DNA of 64,000 nt, taken from positions 3,100,001-3,164,000 of the forward strand of contig NZ_OZ244942.1 of the NCBI RefSeq assembly GCF_965222285.1, in the 5' to 3' direction. The notes beneath the pieces were generated by a model, which saw only the letters and a list, made by a program, of their open reading frames with translations, ran no database searches and was not told the origin of the DNA. The translations under genes were made by a program, and so were the position numbers. Positions 50,983 to 58,655 of this stretch are shown piece by piece. This stretch comes from Tepidicaulis sp002389665. Lineage in GTDB: Bacteria; Pseudomonadota; Alphaproteobacteria; Parvibaculales; Parvibaculaceae. How positions within the stretch are numbered: position 1 is the stretch's first letter; every line of letters begins with the position of its first letter.

Positions 50983-51676
50983 CGCCGGGCACCAAATCAT
51001 AAAAGCGGGGAGAAGCATCACCGGCTGAGATGAGCGCCGCCTGAAAAGGCGCGCCCGCCCCGGCACCTTGCCATGGCACACATTCGCGCGCCGCCGCGCC
51101 CGGCAAATAGTACTTCTGCGTCATGAGGCGCGCGCCGGAGGGTGACTTAAGCCAGAGCAGTTTTTCATGGGCGCTGCCTTCATTGCGCGCATCAAGACAA
51201 AGCGTCCCGTCGCCGCGCGGCTTGAGTTTCAGCGACAACGTGCCCTCACTTGCCGCCGCTTCCAGAAAAACCGGAAGCAGCATCTGTAGCCGCACACGCA
51301 GACCCAAAGATGTATCGGGCGGGGAAATATCCCGCGCCAGCACGCGGAAGGCAGCTTCCTCTTTTCCCCATTCACCCGCCTCCATGACGCCGGCCCGCAC
51401 GAGCCGCCGCTCGCCGGGCGCCAGGGTAAAAATCGGCGGCGTGATGATCAGGCCCGGCGCTTCCTCATAAACGTCCTCTCCCCTTTCCTGGCGCCATCGA
51501 TACCCCAGCATTTCGATGCTGACGGTTTTCTCCGCCGTATTGGCGACATGAAAAACACCGACCGGATTCTCCCTCGGCAGGAGAAGCGAGACGGGACCGA
51601 TCTCGAAAGCAAAGGCATGGCCTGATATCGCAAACAAGAACGCCGCGCAAAACCAGGAACAGAGGAACCGCATCAT
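50954..51676 (-). CDS. periplasmic pilus chaperone (PapD/CsuC-like)
   Basis: A 240-residue periplasmic chaperone. Signal peptide MMRFLCSWFCAAFLFAISGHAFA-F; two immunoglobulin-like domains follow, with IGPVSLLLPRENPVGVFHVANTAEKTVSIEMLGYRWRQERGEDVYEEAPGLIITPPIFTLAPGERRLVR covering the conserved Arg region, and FLEAAASEGTLSLKLKPRGDG in the second domain. It captures pilin subunits and delivers them to the usher. It lies 10 bp after the first SCPU gene and overlaps the usher, so all four genes form one operon. Confidence 0.9.
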   Translation of the reverse strand: MMRFLCSWFCAAFLFAISGHAFAFEIGPVSLLLPRENPVGVFHVANTAEKTVSIEMLGYRWRQERGEDVYEEAPGLIITPPIFTLAPGERRLVRAGVMEAGEWGKEEAAFRVLARDISPPDTSLGLRVRLQMLLPVFLEAAASEGTLSLKLKPRGDGTLCLDARNEGSAHEKLLWLKSPSGARLMTQKYYLPGAAARECVPWQGAGAGAPFQAALISAGDASPRFYDLVPGDDARRLVRK

Positions 51677-51686
51677 CTTCCCTCCC

Positions 51687-52208
51687 TCAATAGGTGATGG
51701 TCGCTGTGACGGTGTCGGTATAAAGGCCGGAGGGCACGGACTGCCCGCCGGGGATCTGGCCGTAAACGGTGAGCGCCTGCAGCGCGCCGCTGCCCGTTCC
51801 GCTTACGGTGTTGACGCCAGATGTCTCTCCCCAGACGCTGGTGCGGGCCGCATCGCTGTAAAGCGAATAGGCAAGCTGATTGCCTCCATTCGTCATGAAG
51901 CGCGTCGCGACACTTGCCCCTGCCCCGAGCCCGGCGCTCAAGCCCACTTCATAAGCGGCGCCATTCGTGCAGGTGATTTCAAGCGTCGTTGCCGCATTGA
52001 GCGGTGTACCCGAGACGGGATTATAATTGCCGAAATTGAGATCGTTCGCAGTGATCGAGCAAGCGGCGAGCACGCTCGCCGTCACCTGAAACGTGTCCGT
52101 ATCGGTTGCCGCCTGAAGCGGTTGCGGCAAGGAGAGAAGAAAGGAGGAAAGAAAGACAGCGCTGAACCGGCGCAGCGATGGCCAGATGCCGAAGCGTATG
52201 GGGCTCAT
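51687..52208 (-). CDS. SCPU-domain major pilin-like protein
   Basis: A 173-residue exported protein with signal peptide ending LLSLPQPLQA-A and a spore-coat-U domain: TFQVTASVLAACSITANDLNFGNYNPVSGTPLNAATTLEITCTNGAAYEVGLSAG ... YTDTVTATITY. First gene of the four-gene operon, in the position of the CsuA/B major subunit. The C-terminal TVTATITY strand is the usual donor-strand-complementing motif. No further subunit genes such as CsuA, CsuB or a separate adhesin lie in the operon, so this is a minimal archaic pilus locus. Confidence 0.9.
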   Translation of the reverse strand: MSPIRFGIWPSLRRFSAVFLSSFLLSLPQPLQAATDTDTFQVTASVLAACSITANDLNFGNYNPVSGTPLNAATTLEITCTNGAAYEVGLSAGLGAGASVATRFMTNGGNQLAYSLYSDAARTSVWGETSGVNTVSGTGSGALQALTVYGQIPGGQSVPSGLYTDTVTATITY

Positions 52209-52465
52209 GACACACGTCCTGTCGCCGCCTCATGGCCTGCGCGCCCGAACGCCGCTTTTCCGCAACCTGAATGGGACGAACTCTCACATTCTTGCTGCGG
52301 CACTGCGCCTTACCTGAAGGCACAGCGAAACGTCATCTCCACCCATCCGTCAGAATACGGAATGTCACCTAAGAAAGCGTAAACCGGAAAGTTTATATTG
52401 AACGATACAACCTTTGAGGGCATATCGGGGAAAACAGCACCGAATACCGGCGCAGGCGCTCAGCC

Positions 52466-53047
52466 TCAGCGGTTGAAGGCCTCGGGAAAAGGCGTTTCGT
52501 CCCGCGCGCGGATATCGGCAGGCGGCAAACCGAACCCAAGATCGACAAACTCAAAACCGGCAAAAGGCTGCGTCAGGAAAGGCCCTTCCACCTGCAGCAA
52601 TTCTTCCAGCGCCAATGTCGTGCCGGCATGCGCGAGAATGAACGGCGCGCCGCTTTTGCCGTCGATCAGCGGCAGGCAGTTCATAATGACTTCTTCCTGC
52701 CGTTCGCGCTCATAGCGCTCGCGCACGAGCACACGCGCCCCGCAGGCATATTGGATCATCGAGCCGGCCCGTTTGACGCCGCGGGCAATACGCTCCGCGC
52801 CGATATAATCGCCGTAGCGCCGGCCTGTGATGTCATGAGGGACACGCGCGCTATGGCCTGTGCCGACCAGACGGAAGACCACATCGTCTTCCGTGACTTC
52901 CATGAGAATAAGGTGAGGGAGAAGATTGGCGATCTGCCGGTTGGGGCCGACATCGCGGCGGTCGGGCAGCCCGCCATCCGCGGGCAGGAGAGAGCGCCAG
53001 TACTCCCCAAGCTGTTGCATGGGATCAATGGTTTGTACGGCGGACAA
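52466..53047 (-). CDS. PAS domain protein (PAS_5-type)
   Basis: A 193-residue cytoplasmic sensor-type protein typical of alphaproteobacteria. It shows RQIANLLPHLILMEVTEDDVVFRLVGTGHSARVPHDITGRRYGDYIG, the PAS_5 signature, and no output domain beyond it, so it must act through a partner. It is upstream of the pilus operon on the same strand (257-bp gap containing no gene) and divergent from cydA. No direct functional link is visible. Confidence 0.85.
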   Translation of the reverse strand: MSAVQTIDPMQQLGEYWRSLLPADGGLPDRRDVGPNRQIANLLPHLILMEVTEDDVVFRLVGTGHSARVPHDITGRRYGDYIGAERIARGVKRAGSMIQYACGARVLVRERYERERQEEVIMNCLPLIDGKSGAPFILAHAGTTLALEELLQVEGPFLTQPFAGFEFVDLGFGLPPADIRARDETPFPEAFNR

Positions 53048-53183
53048 CGCAAATCTCCCGCAGAATGAAACGGATAGGCCCCCCAGACTTTCGGCCGAAG
53101 ACGGTCAGCCCGTCTCTGGCCCCGACTCTAAAATCGAGCCCCCAAAAAAACATTAACGCGAAGCCCGTCCAGCGCCTGCGGCA

Positions 53184-53206
53184 AAGCCGCCCGCATGGCG
53201 GTTTTT
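53184..53206 (+). terminator. hairpin in the cydA leader, terminator-like
   Basis: Eight-base-pair stem AAGCCGCC/GGCGGTTT with loop CGCAT and a T run, about 90 nt before the cydA start, with no plus-strand gene upstream. It may be an attenuator within a long leader, or end an unmapped upstream transcript. Confidence 0.45.
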
Positions 53207-53294
53207 CGCGTCCCGGCGCTAGAGTCCCAGCCCGTTTTGCCTATAGTTAATAGAACGCGACGGACAGTTTCAGGTTCCAGCCCGGAGGGCCGGC

Positions 53295-54716
53295 ATGATC
53301 GATCTCGATCCCATTCTTCTTGCCCGTATCCAGTTTGCCTTCACCATTTCCTTTCACATCGTCTTTCCCGCTTTCACGATCGGGCTGGCGAGCTTTCTGG
53401 CCGTGGTGGAATGGCGCTGGCTTGCAACCGGGGATGAGCGCTTCCGCAAACTTTATAAGTTCTGGGTGAAAATCTTCGCCGTCGCCTTCGGCATGGGCGT
53501 CGTTTCCGGCGTCGTCATGTCCTACCAATTCGGCACAAACTGGTCGGTCTTCTCGGACAAAGTGGGCAATGTCATCGGCCCGCTGCTCGGCTATGAAGTG
53601 CTGACCGCATTTTTCCTCGAGGCTTCGTTTCTCGGCATCATGCTTTTCGGCTGGGGCCGGGTCAGCCCGCGCATGCATTTCGCCTCGACCTGCATCGTCG
53701 CCATCGGCACGTTGATTTCCGCCTTCTGGATTCTTTCCGCCAATAGCTGGATGCAAACCCCGCAAGGCTTCGAGATCGGCCCGGACGGGCGGCTTTTCCC
53801 GACCGACTGGCTGGAGATCATTTTCAATCCCTCCTTCCCTTACCGCTTCGCCCATATGGTCACGGCCGCCTATCTCACCACCGCCTTCGTGGTGGGCGGG
53901 GTCGGCGCCTTTTATCTCTGGAGCAAAAGACATGAGAGCGAGGCGCGCGTCATGCTCGGCATGGCGGTGATCATGGCCGCGCTCGTTGCGCCCTTGCAGG
54001 TTTTCCTCGGCGACCAGCACGGCCTCAACACGCTCGAGCACCAGCCCGCAAAGGTTGCGGCGATGGAGGGCCATTACGAGACCGGACGCGGCGTGCCGCT
54101 GCTGCTCTTCGGCTGGCCCGATGAAGAAGCCGAAGAGATGCGCTACACGGTCGAAATTCCCGGCCTTGCCAGCCTCATCCTCACCCATGACTGGGACGGC
54201 GAGGTGAAAGGCCTGAAAGACTGGCCGCGCGACGAGCGCCCGCCCGTTGCCTGGGTCTTCTGGTCCTTCCGCGTCATGGTGGGGATCGGCTTTTTGATGG
54301 TCGGCATCGGCCTTGTCAGCGCCCTCTATTATTATCGCGGCAAGCTCTTCGAAACACGCTGGCTGCAGCTCTGGTGGATGGCGATGATGCCGAGCGGCTT
54401 CATCGCGCTGCTCGCCGGATGGTTCGTCACCGAAATCGGCCGCCAGCCTTATGTCGCCTACGGCATCATCAAAACCGCCGACGGCGTGTCTCCTGCCATT
54501 CTGGGGCCGCAAGTTGCCTGGTCGCTGATGGCTTTCATCATCATGTACACGCTCGTCTTCGGCGCGGGCAGTTTCTACATCCTCAAACTGATCGGCAAAG
54601 GCATTCCGCCGGGCGAGGACAGTGAGAACGACGAGGCAAGCGATTATTACGGCCATGGGCTGGAAGCCGCGCCGCTGCGCGCGGCGGGCAGAAAACCGGA
54701 GGCGCCGCATGTTTGA
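53295..54716 (+). CDS. cydA: cyanide-insensitive cytochrome bd-type oxidase subunit I (CioA)
   Basis: Quinol oxidase large subunit, 473 aa. DPILLARIQFAFTISFHIVFPAFTIGLASFL opens the protein with the heme-ligand His in FHIVFP; GMGVVSGVVMSYQFGTNWSVF, NSWMQTPQGF, the RFAHM heme ligand and GWFVTEIGRQPYVAYGII are bd-family signatures. The quinol-loop is short, as in the CIO branch. It forms an operon with cydB and a small DUF2474 protein: cydB starts inside its last eight bases. A promoter-like TATAGT (53242-53247) and a leader hairpin precede it. Confidence 0.95.
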   Translation: MIDLDPILLARIQFAFTISFHIVFPAFTIGLASFLAVVEWRWLATGDERFRKLYKFWVKIFAVAFGMGVVSGVVMSYQFGTNWSVFSDKVGNVIGPLLGYEVLTAFFLEASFLGIMLFGWGRVSPRMHFASTCIVAIGTLISAFWILSANSWMQTPQGFEIGPDGRLFPTDWLEIIFNPSFPYRFAHMVTAAYLTTAFVVGGVGAFYLWSKRHESEARVMLGMAVIMAALVAPLQVFLGDQHGLNTLEHQPAKVAAMEGHYETGRGVPLLLFGWPDEEAEEMRYTVEIPGLASLILTHDWDGEVKGLKDWPRDERPPVAWVFWSFRVMVGIGFLMVGIGLVSALYYYRGKLFETRWLQLWWMAMMPSGFIALLAGWFVTEIGRQPYVAYGIIKTADGVSPAILGPQVAWSLMAFIIMYTLVFGAGSFYILKLIGKGIPPGEDSENDEASDYYGHGLEAAPLRAAGRKPEAPHV

Positions 54717-55731
54717 TTTTTCTTCCGCGCTCGACCTTCCCCTGATCTGGGGCCTTCTTATCGCGGCAGCGGTTTTTCTTTACGTGCTGCTCGACGGGTT
54801 CGATCTCGGCCTCGGCATTCTTTTTCCCTTCGCCCCGTCCGACAAATCCCGCGACCGGATGATGAATTCCATCGCGCCCTTCTGGGACGGCAACGAAACC
54901 TGGCTTGTGCTGGGCGGCGGCGGGCTCTTTGCCGCCTTCCCGCTTGCCTATGCGGTGCTCATGCCCGCCTTTTACATTCCCATCATCCTGATGCTGCTCG
55001 GACTCATCATGCGCGGCGTCGCTTTTGAGTTCCGCTTCAAAGCGGAGGGCAACTCCCGCCGCCTTTGGGATTACACGTTTCACTTCGGCTCGCTCATCGC
55101 CGCGCTTTGCCAGGGCATGGTGCTCGGCGCCTTCGTGCAAGGGGTGGAAGTTTCGGGCCGCAATTTCGCGGGCGGGCCGTTCGATTGGGCAAGCGCTTTC
55201 AGCGTCATGACCGGGCTTGCGGTCGTGGCGGGCTATGTGCTCCTCGGCGCCGCCTGGCTCATCATGAAGACGGAGGGGGAAACGCAGGACTGGGCCCGAA
55301 AGGTCGCGTCTTACGCGCTCGGCCTTGTCGGGATTTTCATGGGGCTCGTCAGCCTTTCCGTGCCCTTTCTCAATCCCGCCATTGCCGATTTCTGGTTTTC
55401 GGCGCCCAATATCTTCTTCCTCACGCCCGTACCGCTTTTAACCGCCGCACTTTTCGTGCTTCTCTGGCGCGATCTGCACCGCGCCGATGCCGAATACCGG
55501 CCCTTCCTGACCGCCATGGGCATTTTCGCGCTGGGCTATCTCGGCCTTGCCCTCAGCCTTTATCCCTGGATCGTGCCCTTCGAGATCGATATCTGGGGCG
55601 CGGCGGCGGCCGGCACCTCCCTCTCCTTGCTGCTTGTCGGCGTGCTGCCGCTTTTGCCCATCATTCTGGGCTATACCGCCTATAGCTATTACGTCTTCCG
55701 CGGGAAGGCGGGCCATGAGCCGATATATTGA
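54709..55731 (+). CDS. cydB: cytochrome bd-type oxidase subunit II
   Basis: Membrane subunit of the bd oxidase, 340 aa. MFDFSSALDLPLIWGLLIAAAVFLYVLLDGFDLGLGILFPFAP is the universal CydB start; MMNSIAPFWDGNETWLVLGGGGLFAAFPLAYA and the second-half helices complete eight predicted transmembrane segments. ATG at 54709 overlaps the cydA end by eight bases with GGAGG in the overlap, so it is preferred over the longer upstream frame. Confidence 0.95.
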   Translation: MFDFSSALDLPLIWGLLIAAAVFLYVLLDGFDLGLGILFPFAPSDKSRDRMMNSIAPFWDGNETWLVLGGGGLFAAFPLAYAVLMPAFYIPIILMLLGLIMRGVAFEFRFKAEGNSRRLWDYTFHFGSLIAALCQGMVLGAFVQGVEVSGRNFAGGPFDWASAFSVMTGLAVVAGYVLLGAAWLIMKTEGETQDWARKVASYALGLVGIFMGLVSLSVPFLNPAIADFWFSAPNIFFLTPVPLLTAALFVLLWRDLHRADAEYRPFLTAMGIFALGYLGLALSLYPWIVPFEIDIWGAAAAGTSLSLLLVGVLPLLPIILGYTAYSYYVFRGKAGHEPIY

Positions 55732-55864
55732 GCGCGCCCGCCGCTGGCTCGGCACCCATCCCAAAGCCCGGCAATGGCTCTGGTTTGCCGCGCTTTGGGC
55801 AGGCGGGCTTGCCGCCGTCACCGCCCTTTCCTACCCCATCAAGTTTCTCATGACCGGGCTTTAA
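55715..55864 (+). CDS. DUF2474 small membrane subunit of the bd oxidase
   Basis: A 49-residue single-helix membrane protein, MSRYIERARRWLGTHPKARQWLWFAALWAGGLAAVTALSYPIKFLMTGL, matching the DUF2474 family of small proteins that follow cydAB in CIO-type operons. Its start lies within the last 17 bases of cydB, so it is translationally coupled. Such CydX-like subunits stabilise the oxidase. Too small for most automatic gene calls. Confidence 0.88.
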   Translation: MSRYIERARRWLGTHPKARQWLWFAALWAGGLAAVTALSYPIKFLMTGL

Positions 55865-55952
55865 CCATGCGCGCGGGTAAGCGCGCTCCCATGCGCCGGT
55901 GACCTGAACGTGAATTCCCGTGATCGCCGCTTCCTGCCATCTTTTGATCAAA

Positions 55953-55971
55953 CGTCCCAAGTTACGGGACG
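55953..55971 (+). promoter_or_regulatory. palindrome upstream of the AraC regulator
   Basis: CGTCCC-N7-GGGACG with perfect 6-bp arms, 35 bp before the regulator ATG. The left half site with flank (CGTCCCAA) recurs after the gene at 56943, upstream of the VOC gene. Likely autoregulatory site. Confidence 0.5.
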
Positions 55972-56005
55972 AAACAGATGAAACGGCAGAAAACAGGGGC
56001 CGGGT

Positions 56006-56932
56006 ATGGATGTACTCAACGACATTCTCGACACGCTGGATCTGAAGGGCGCGCTTTATTTCCGCACTGACTTTTGCGCTCCCTGGGGCGTCACGGTGCC
56101 GGAACTGCAGCAAGCTGCCCGCTTCCATCTCGTGGTGCAGGGCAATTGCCACGTGACCTTCCCCTCCGGTGCGGAGATCGATCTGGGGCCCGGCGATCTG
56201 GTGCTCATTCCCAAGGGCCGCTCGCATATTCTGTCCGATAAAAGCGGTGCGCACGCTCCGCCGCTTGAAACGGTGCTGGAGCGCGCCGGTTTTGCCGGGC
56301 AAGGCGTCCTTGTCTGGGGCGAAGGCAGCGCCCATGCGGCCACTCAAATGGTCTGCGGGCACCTCTCCTTCCGCGGCGGCGCGGACCATCCGCTGCTGCG
56401 CGCCCTGCCCGAATATATGCTGGCAAGCGCGGCCACCCGGGCGCGCACGCCGCTGCTCGATGAAATGCTGCGCCTTGTTGCACGCACCGTCTTTTCCGGG
56501 GAGATCGGCTCGGACGCTGCCGTCACCCGCCTTTCGGAAATCGTTTTCATCGAGCTGTTGCGCGCCGGCATTGCCGAAGACCCGCAGCTCGGCACGATGC
56601 TTGAGGCCTTGCGCGACAAGCAGATCGGCCGCGCCCTCGAACTTATTCACGCCAACCCTGCCCGTCCCTGGACGGTGGAACACCTGGCGGCGGAAATCGG
56701 CATGTCGCGCAGCCGTTTTGCCGACCGCTTTTCCTCGCTGATGGGCGTCGGCCCCATGGCTTATCTGGCCGATTGGCGGCTGCAAAAAGCGCTGGCATTG
56801 CTCGACGATTCGCGCTGCTCCGTACAGCAGGTCGCGACCCAAACGGGCTATCAGTCACCGGCCGCTTTTACCCGGGCTTTTGCCGGAAAATTCGGCCTTC
56901 CGCCGACGGAATATCGCCGCGCCCTCGCTTGA
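56006..56932 (+). CDS. AraC-family regulator with N-terminal cupin
   Basis: A 308-residue regulator. The N-terminal cupin-like ligand domain (about 1-150) includes LVVQGNCHVTFPSGAEIDLGPGDLVLIPKGRSHIL; the C-terminal AraC domain has RPWTVEHLAAEIGMSRSRFADRFSSLMGVGPMAYLADWRLQKALALLDDSRCSVQQVATQTGYQSPAAFTRAFAGKFGLPPTEYRR (about 205-305), both helix-turn-helix motifs being intact. A palindrome upstream and a half-site repeat downstream suggest it controls itself and possibly the VOC/MAPEG genes. Confidence 0.93.
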   Translation: MDVLNDILDTLDLKGALYFRTDFCAPWGVTVPELQQAARFHLVVQGNCHVTFPSGAEIDLGPGDLVLIPKGRSHILSDKSGAHAPPLETVLERAGFAGQGVLVWGEGSAHAATQMVCGHLSFRGGADHPLLRALPEYMLASAATRARTPLLDEMLRLVARTVFSGEIGSDAAVTRLSEIVFIELLRAGIAEDPQLGTMLEALRDKQIGRALELIHANPARPWTVEHLAAEIGMSRSRFADRFSSLMGVGPMAYLADWRLQKALALLDDSRCSVQQVATQTGYQSPAAFTRAFAGKFGLPPTEYRRALA

Positions 56933-57039
56933 GTTTGCGTTCCGTCCCAAAGACATTGCAGTAAATCCCTATCTCTTGCGGGCTAATTGATCAATCGTCC
57001 GGCCCGCCACAAATTGCCCCTGTCGGCCAGTAACGGCCC

Positions 57040-57119
57040 GAAGGAGCGGCAACGCCCGCGCCCCGAAGGCCATCCGTCCGTATCTGCCGCAAGGGGCACC
57101 CTTTAAAGAACGCTCCTTC
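57040..57119 (+). promoter_or_regulatory. structured leader upstream of the VOC gene
   Basis: GAAGGAGCG (57040-57048) pairs with CGCTCCTTC (57111-57119), enclosing GCGGCA/TGCCGC. The fold lies about 50 bp before the VOC start and would occlude no start codon. Possibly a folded leader; function unknown. Confidence 0.35.
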
Positions 57120-57171
57120 CGGCATCATTGATGACCGGCCATGCACGGCCAGTTCGAACAAGGGTAAGACC

Positions 57172-57561
57172 ATGAATATCATCGATCACCTCTCCGTCGG
57201 CGTCCCCAGCATTGACGAGGCGCGTAAATATTACGACGGCCTGATGGAAACGCTTGGCTGCACCTGCATGGCCGCCACCGACGGCTTTGCCGCTTACGGC
57301 AATGGCTCGGTCCAGTTTCTCGTGATGCTGCCCAATGACGGCGCCGCATACACCGCCGGCAACGGCACACATATCTGCTTCGCCGCGGCAACGCGTGAAG
57401 CGGTCGACGCTTTCCACAAGTTCGGCTCCGCCAATGGCGGCCAGTGCGAAGGTGAACCGGGCCCGCGCGCGGCCTATCCGAAGCCGGACATCTACACCAC
57501 CTTCGTGCGTGACCCCTTCGGCAACAAGCTCGAAGCGATTCACAACGGATTTTCTGCGTAA
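57172..57561 (+). CDS. VOC/glyoxalase-family protein
   Basis: A 129-residue vicinal-oxygen-chelate fold protein. IIDHLSVGVPSIDEARKYYDGLMETLGCTCM and YTTFVRDPFGNKLEAIHNG mark the two beta-alpha-beta-beta-beta units, with His4 or His of DHLSVG and Glu of LEA the likely metal ligands. Function is unassigned; VOC members include lactoylglutathione lyase, dioxygenases and resistance proteins. It is 12 bp before a MAPEG gene on the same strand, likely an operon. Confidence 0.88.
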   Translation: MNIIDHLSVGVPSIDEARKYYDGLMETLGCTCMAATDGFAAYGNGSVQFLVMLPNDGAAYTAGNGTHICFAAATREAVDAFHKFGSANGGQCEGEPGPRAAYPKPDIYTTFVRDPFGNKLEAIHNGFSA

Positions 57562-57584
57562 CCTTTGACTATATGGGGCTGATT

Positions 57585-57995
57585 ATGGAAACGGCTTATC
57601 ACTACCTCGCCCTCAGCGGCGTTCTTACCGTCCTTCTCTGGACACCTTACATCCTGGCACGGGTCTTCGTTTGGGGCCTGCCGACCTTCCTCAACAACTA
57701 TCCGGAAGGCTATCCGGCCAAACAGCCCGAGCCGCCGCTTTGGGCACAGCGGGCGCAGCGCGCGCATTTGAACATGGTCGAAACCATGCCGGCTTTCATC
57801 GCCGTCGTGGTGGCCGCCGGTTTCCTCGCGGGTGAAGCGGCTGTTGCCGTCGTCGCCACCTGGGCTGCCGTGTTCTTCTATGCCCGCATCGCCCATGCCG
57901 TGGTCTATATCCTGGCCGTGCCCTTCCTGCGCACACCGGTCTATCTGGTGTCCTGGGCGGCCATCTTGATCATCGGCGCCCAGTCCCTCCTTTGA
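57585..57995 (+). CDS. MAPEG-family membrane protein
   Basis: A 136-residue integral membrane protein with four predicted helices; METAYHYLALSGVLTVLLWTPYILARVF, PPLWAQRAQRAHLNMVETMPAFIAVVVAAGF, and RIAHAVVYILAVPFLRTPVYLVSW match the MAPEG pattern (ERxxRAHxNxxE, glutathione- or eicosanoid-binding). Bacterial members include glutathione-dependent detoxification enzymes. Two ATG choices exist: 57573 has no ribosome site, while 57585 has GGGG upstream, so the latter is used. Follows the VOC gene in the same operon. Confidence 0.85.
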   Translation: METAYHYLALSGVLTVLLWTPYILARVFVWGLPTFLNNYPEGYPAKQPEPPLWAQRAQRAHLNMVETMPAFIAVVVAAGFLAGEAAVAVVATWAAVFFYARIAHAVVYILAVPFLRTPVYLVSWAAILIIGAQSLL

Positions 57996-58074
57996 CCGGG
58001 CTCTCCTCTAATAGGCCGCTTCTCTGACCGGCATAAGGGTCGATGCCTCTCATCGGCTGGCCGCAAGGCCGCGG

Positions 58075-58111
58075 GAGGGCGCTTCCAGACGGGAGCGCCC
58101 TCTTTGCTTTT
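58075..58111 (+). terminator. intrinsic terminator of the VOC-MAPEG operon
   Basis: A 12-bp stem (58075-58086 with 58091-58102, one G-T wobble) followed by TTTGCTTTT. It lies between the MAPEG gene and the convergent MarR gene. Confidence 0.8.
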
Positions 58112-58116
58112 AGGAC

Positions 58117-58557
58117 CTATTCCAGCAACACGCCGAGCAGGCGGGCGAGCTCACCGGCCTCTTTCCCGCTTTTCAATTTTACGCCCACATGCGTCTCGAT
58201 CGCCTTGCGGTAAACGGGCCACATATCCTTAAGGAGCGCGCGCCCTGCATCGCTGATCACGATGATCTGGCCGCGCCCGTCTTCCGGGTGGCGCCGTCGT
58301 TCGATCAGCCCTGCTTCTTCAAGACGCGCGAGCAGGCGGGAAATATTGTGCTGGGCAATCAGAAGCTCCGCCTCAAGCGCGCCCGGCCGCAAGCCCCCTT
58401 TGGCGCGGCGCAGCTCCAACAGCACGTCGTACCAGGCAAGCGGGGGAAAGCCCGCCTGTTTCAGGTCCCGCTCCACCGCGCTCAGCACATGCCGGCCTGC
58501 GCGCATCAGCCGCGCCCAGGCAAGAACGGTCTCCTTGGAAGGTGTTTCCCCTGACAT
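58117..58557 (-). CDS. MarR-family transcriptional regulator
   Basis: A 146-residue winged-helix repressor. ALEAELLIAQHNISRLLARLEEAGLIERRRHPEDGRGQIIVISDAGRALLKDMWPVYRKAI is the classic MarR DNA-binding wing region. ATG at 58557 is preferred: it has a GGGGGA ribosome site ten bases upstream, whereas the earlier starts have none. It is divergent from a GST gene, with a strong 28-bp palindrome and a second related palindrome between them, so it almost certainly represses both promoters and may respond to an electrophile or phenolic compound. Confidence 0.9.
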   Translation of the reverse strand: MSGETPSKETVLAWARLMRAGRHVLSAVERDLKQAGFPPLAWYDVLLELRRAKGGLRPGALEAELLIAQHNISRLLARLEEAGLIERRRHPEDGRGQIIVISDAGRALLKDMWPVYRKAIETHVGVKLKSGKEAGELARLLGVLLE

Positions 58558-58577
58558 GGGCCGATCATCCCCCATCC

Positions 58578-58643
58578 ATGCAGCTGCATCAAGATTGACA
58601 AAATGGCGCGTCGCCCCATATAGATGCAAATGCATCTATATGG
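58578..58643. promoter_or_regulatory. double MarR operator and GST promoter
   Basis: Two sites share the form ATGCA-N2-TGCAT. Site 1 (58616-58643) is a perfect 28-bp palindrome: left arm CCATATAGATGCA, centre AA, right arm TGCATCTATATGG. Site 2 (58578-58589) is ATGCA-GC-TGCAT. A TTGACA -35 (58595-58600) and candidate -10 TATAGA (58619-58624, 18-bp spacing) put the GST -10 inside site 1; site 2 covers the start region of the MarR gene. Confidence 0.9.
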
Positions 58644-58655
58644 AAGGAGACCGGC

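Noticed and set aside
55943..55952. TTTTGATCAAA before the AraC gene and ATTGATCAAT at 56986 as FNR/Anr boxes
   Set aside because: They are TTGATCAA palindromes without the four-base spacer of TTGAT-N4-ATCAA.
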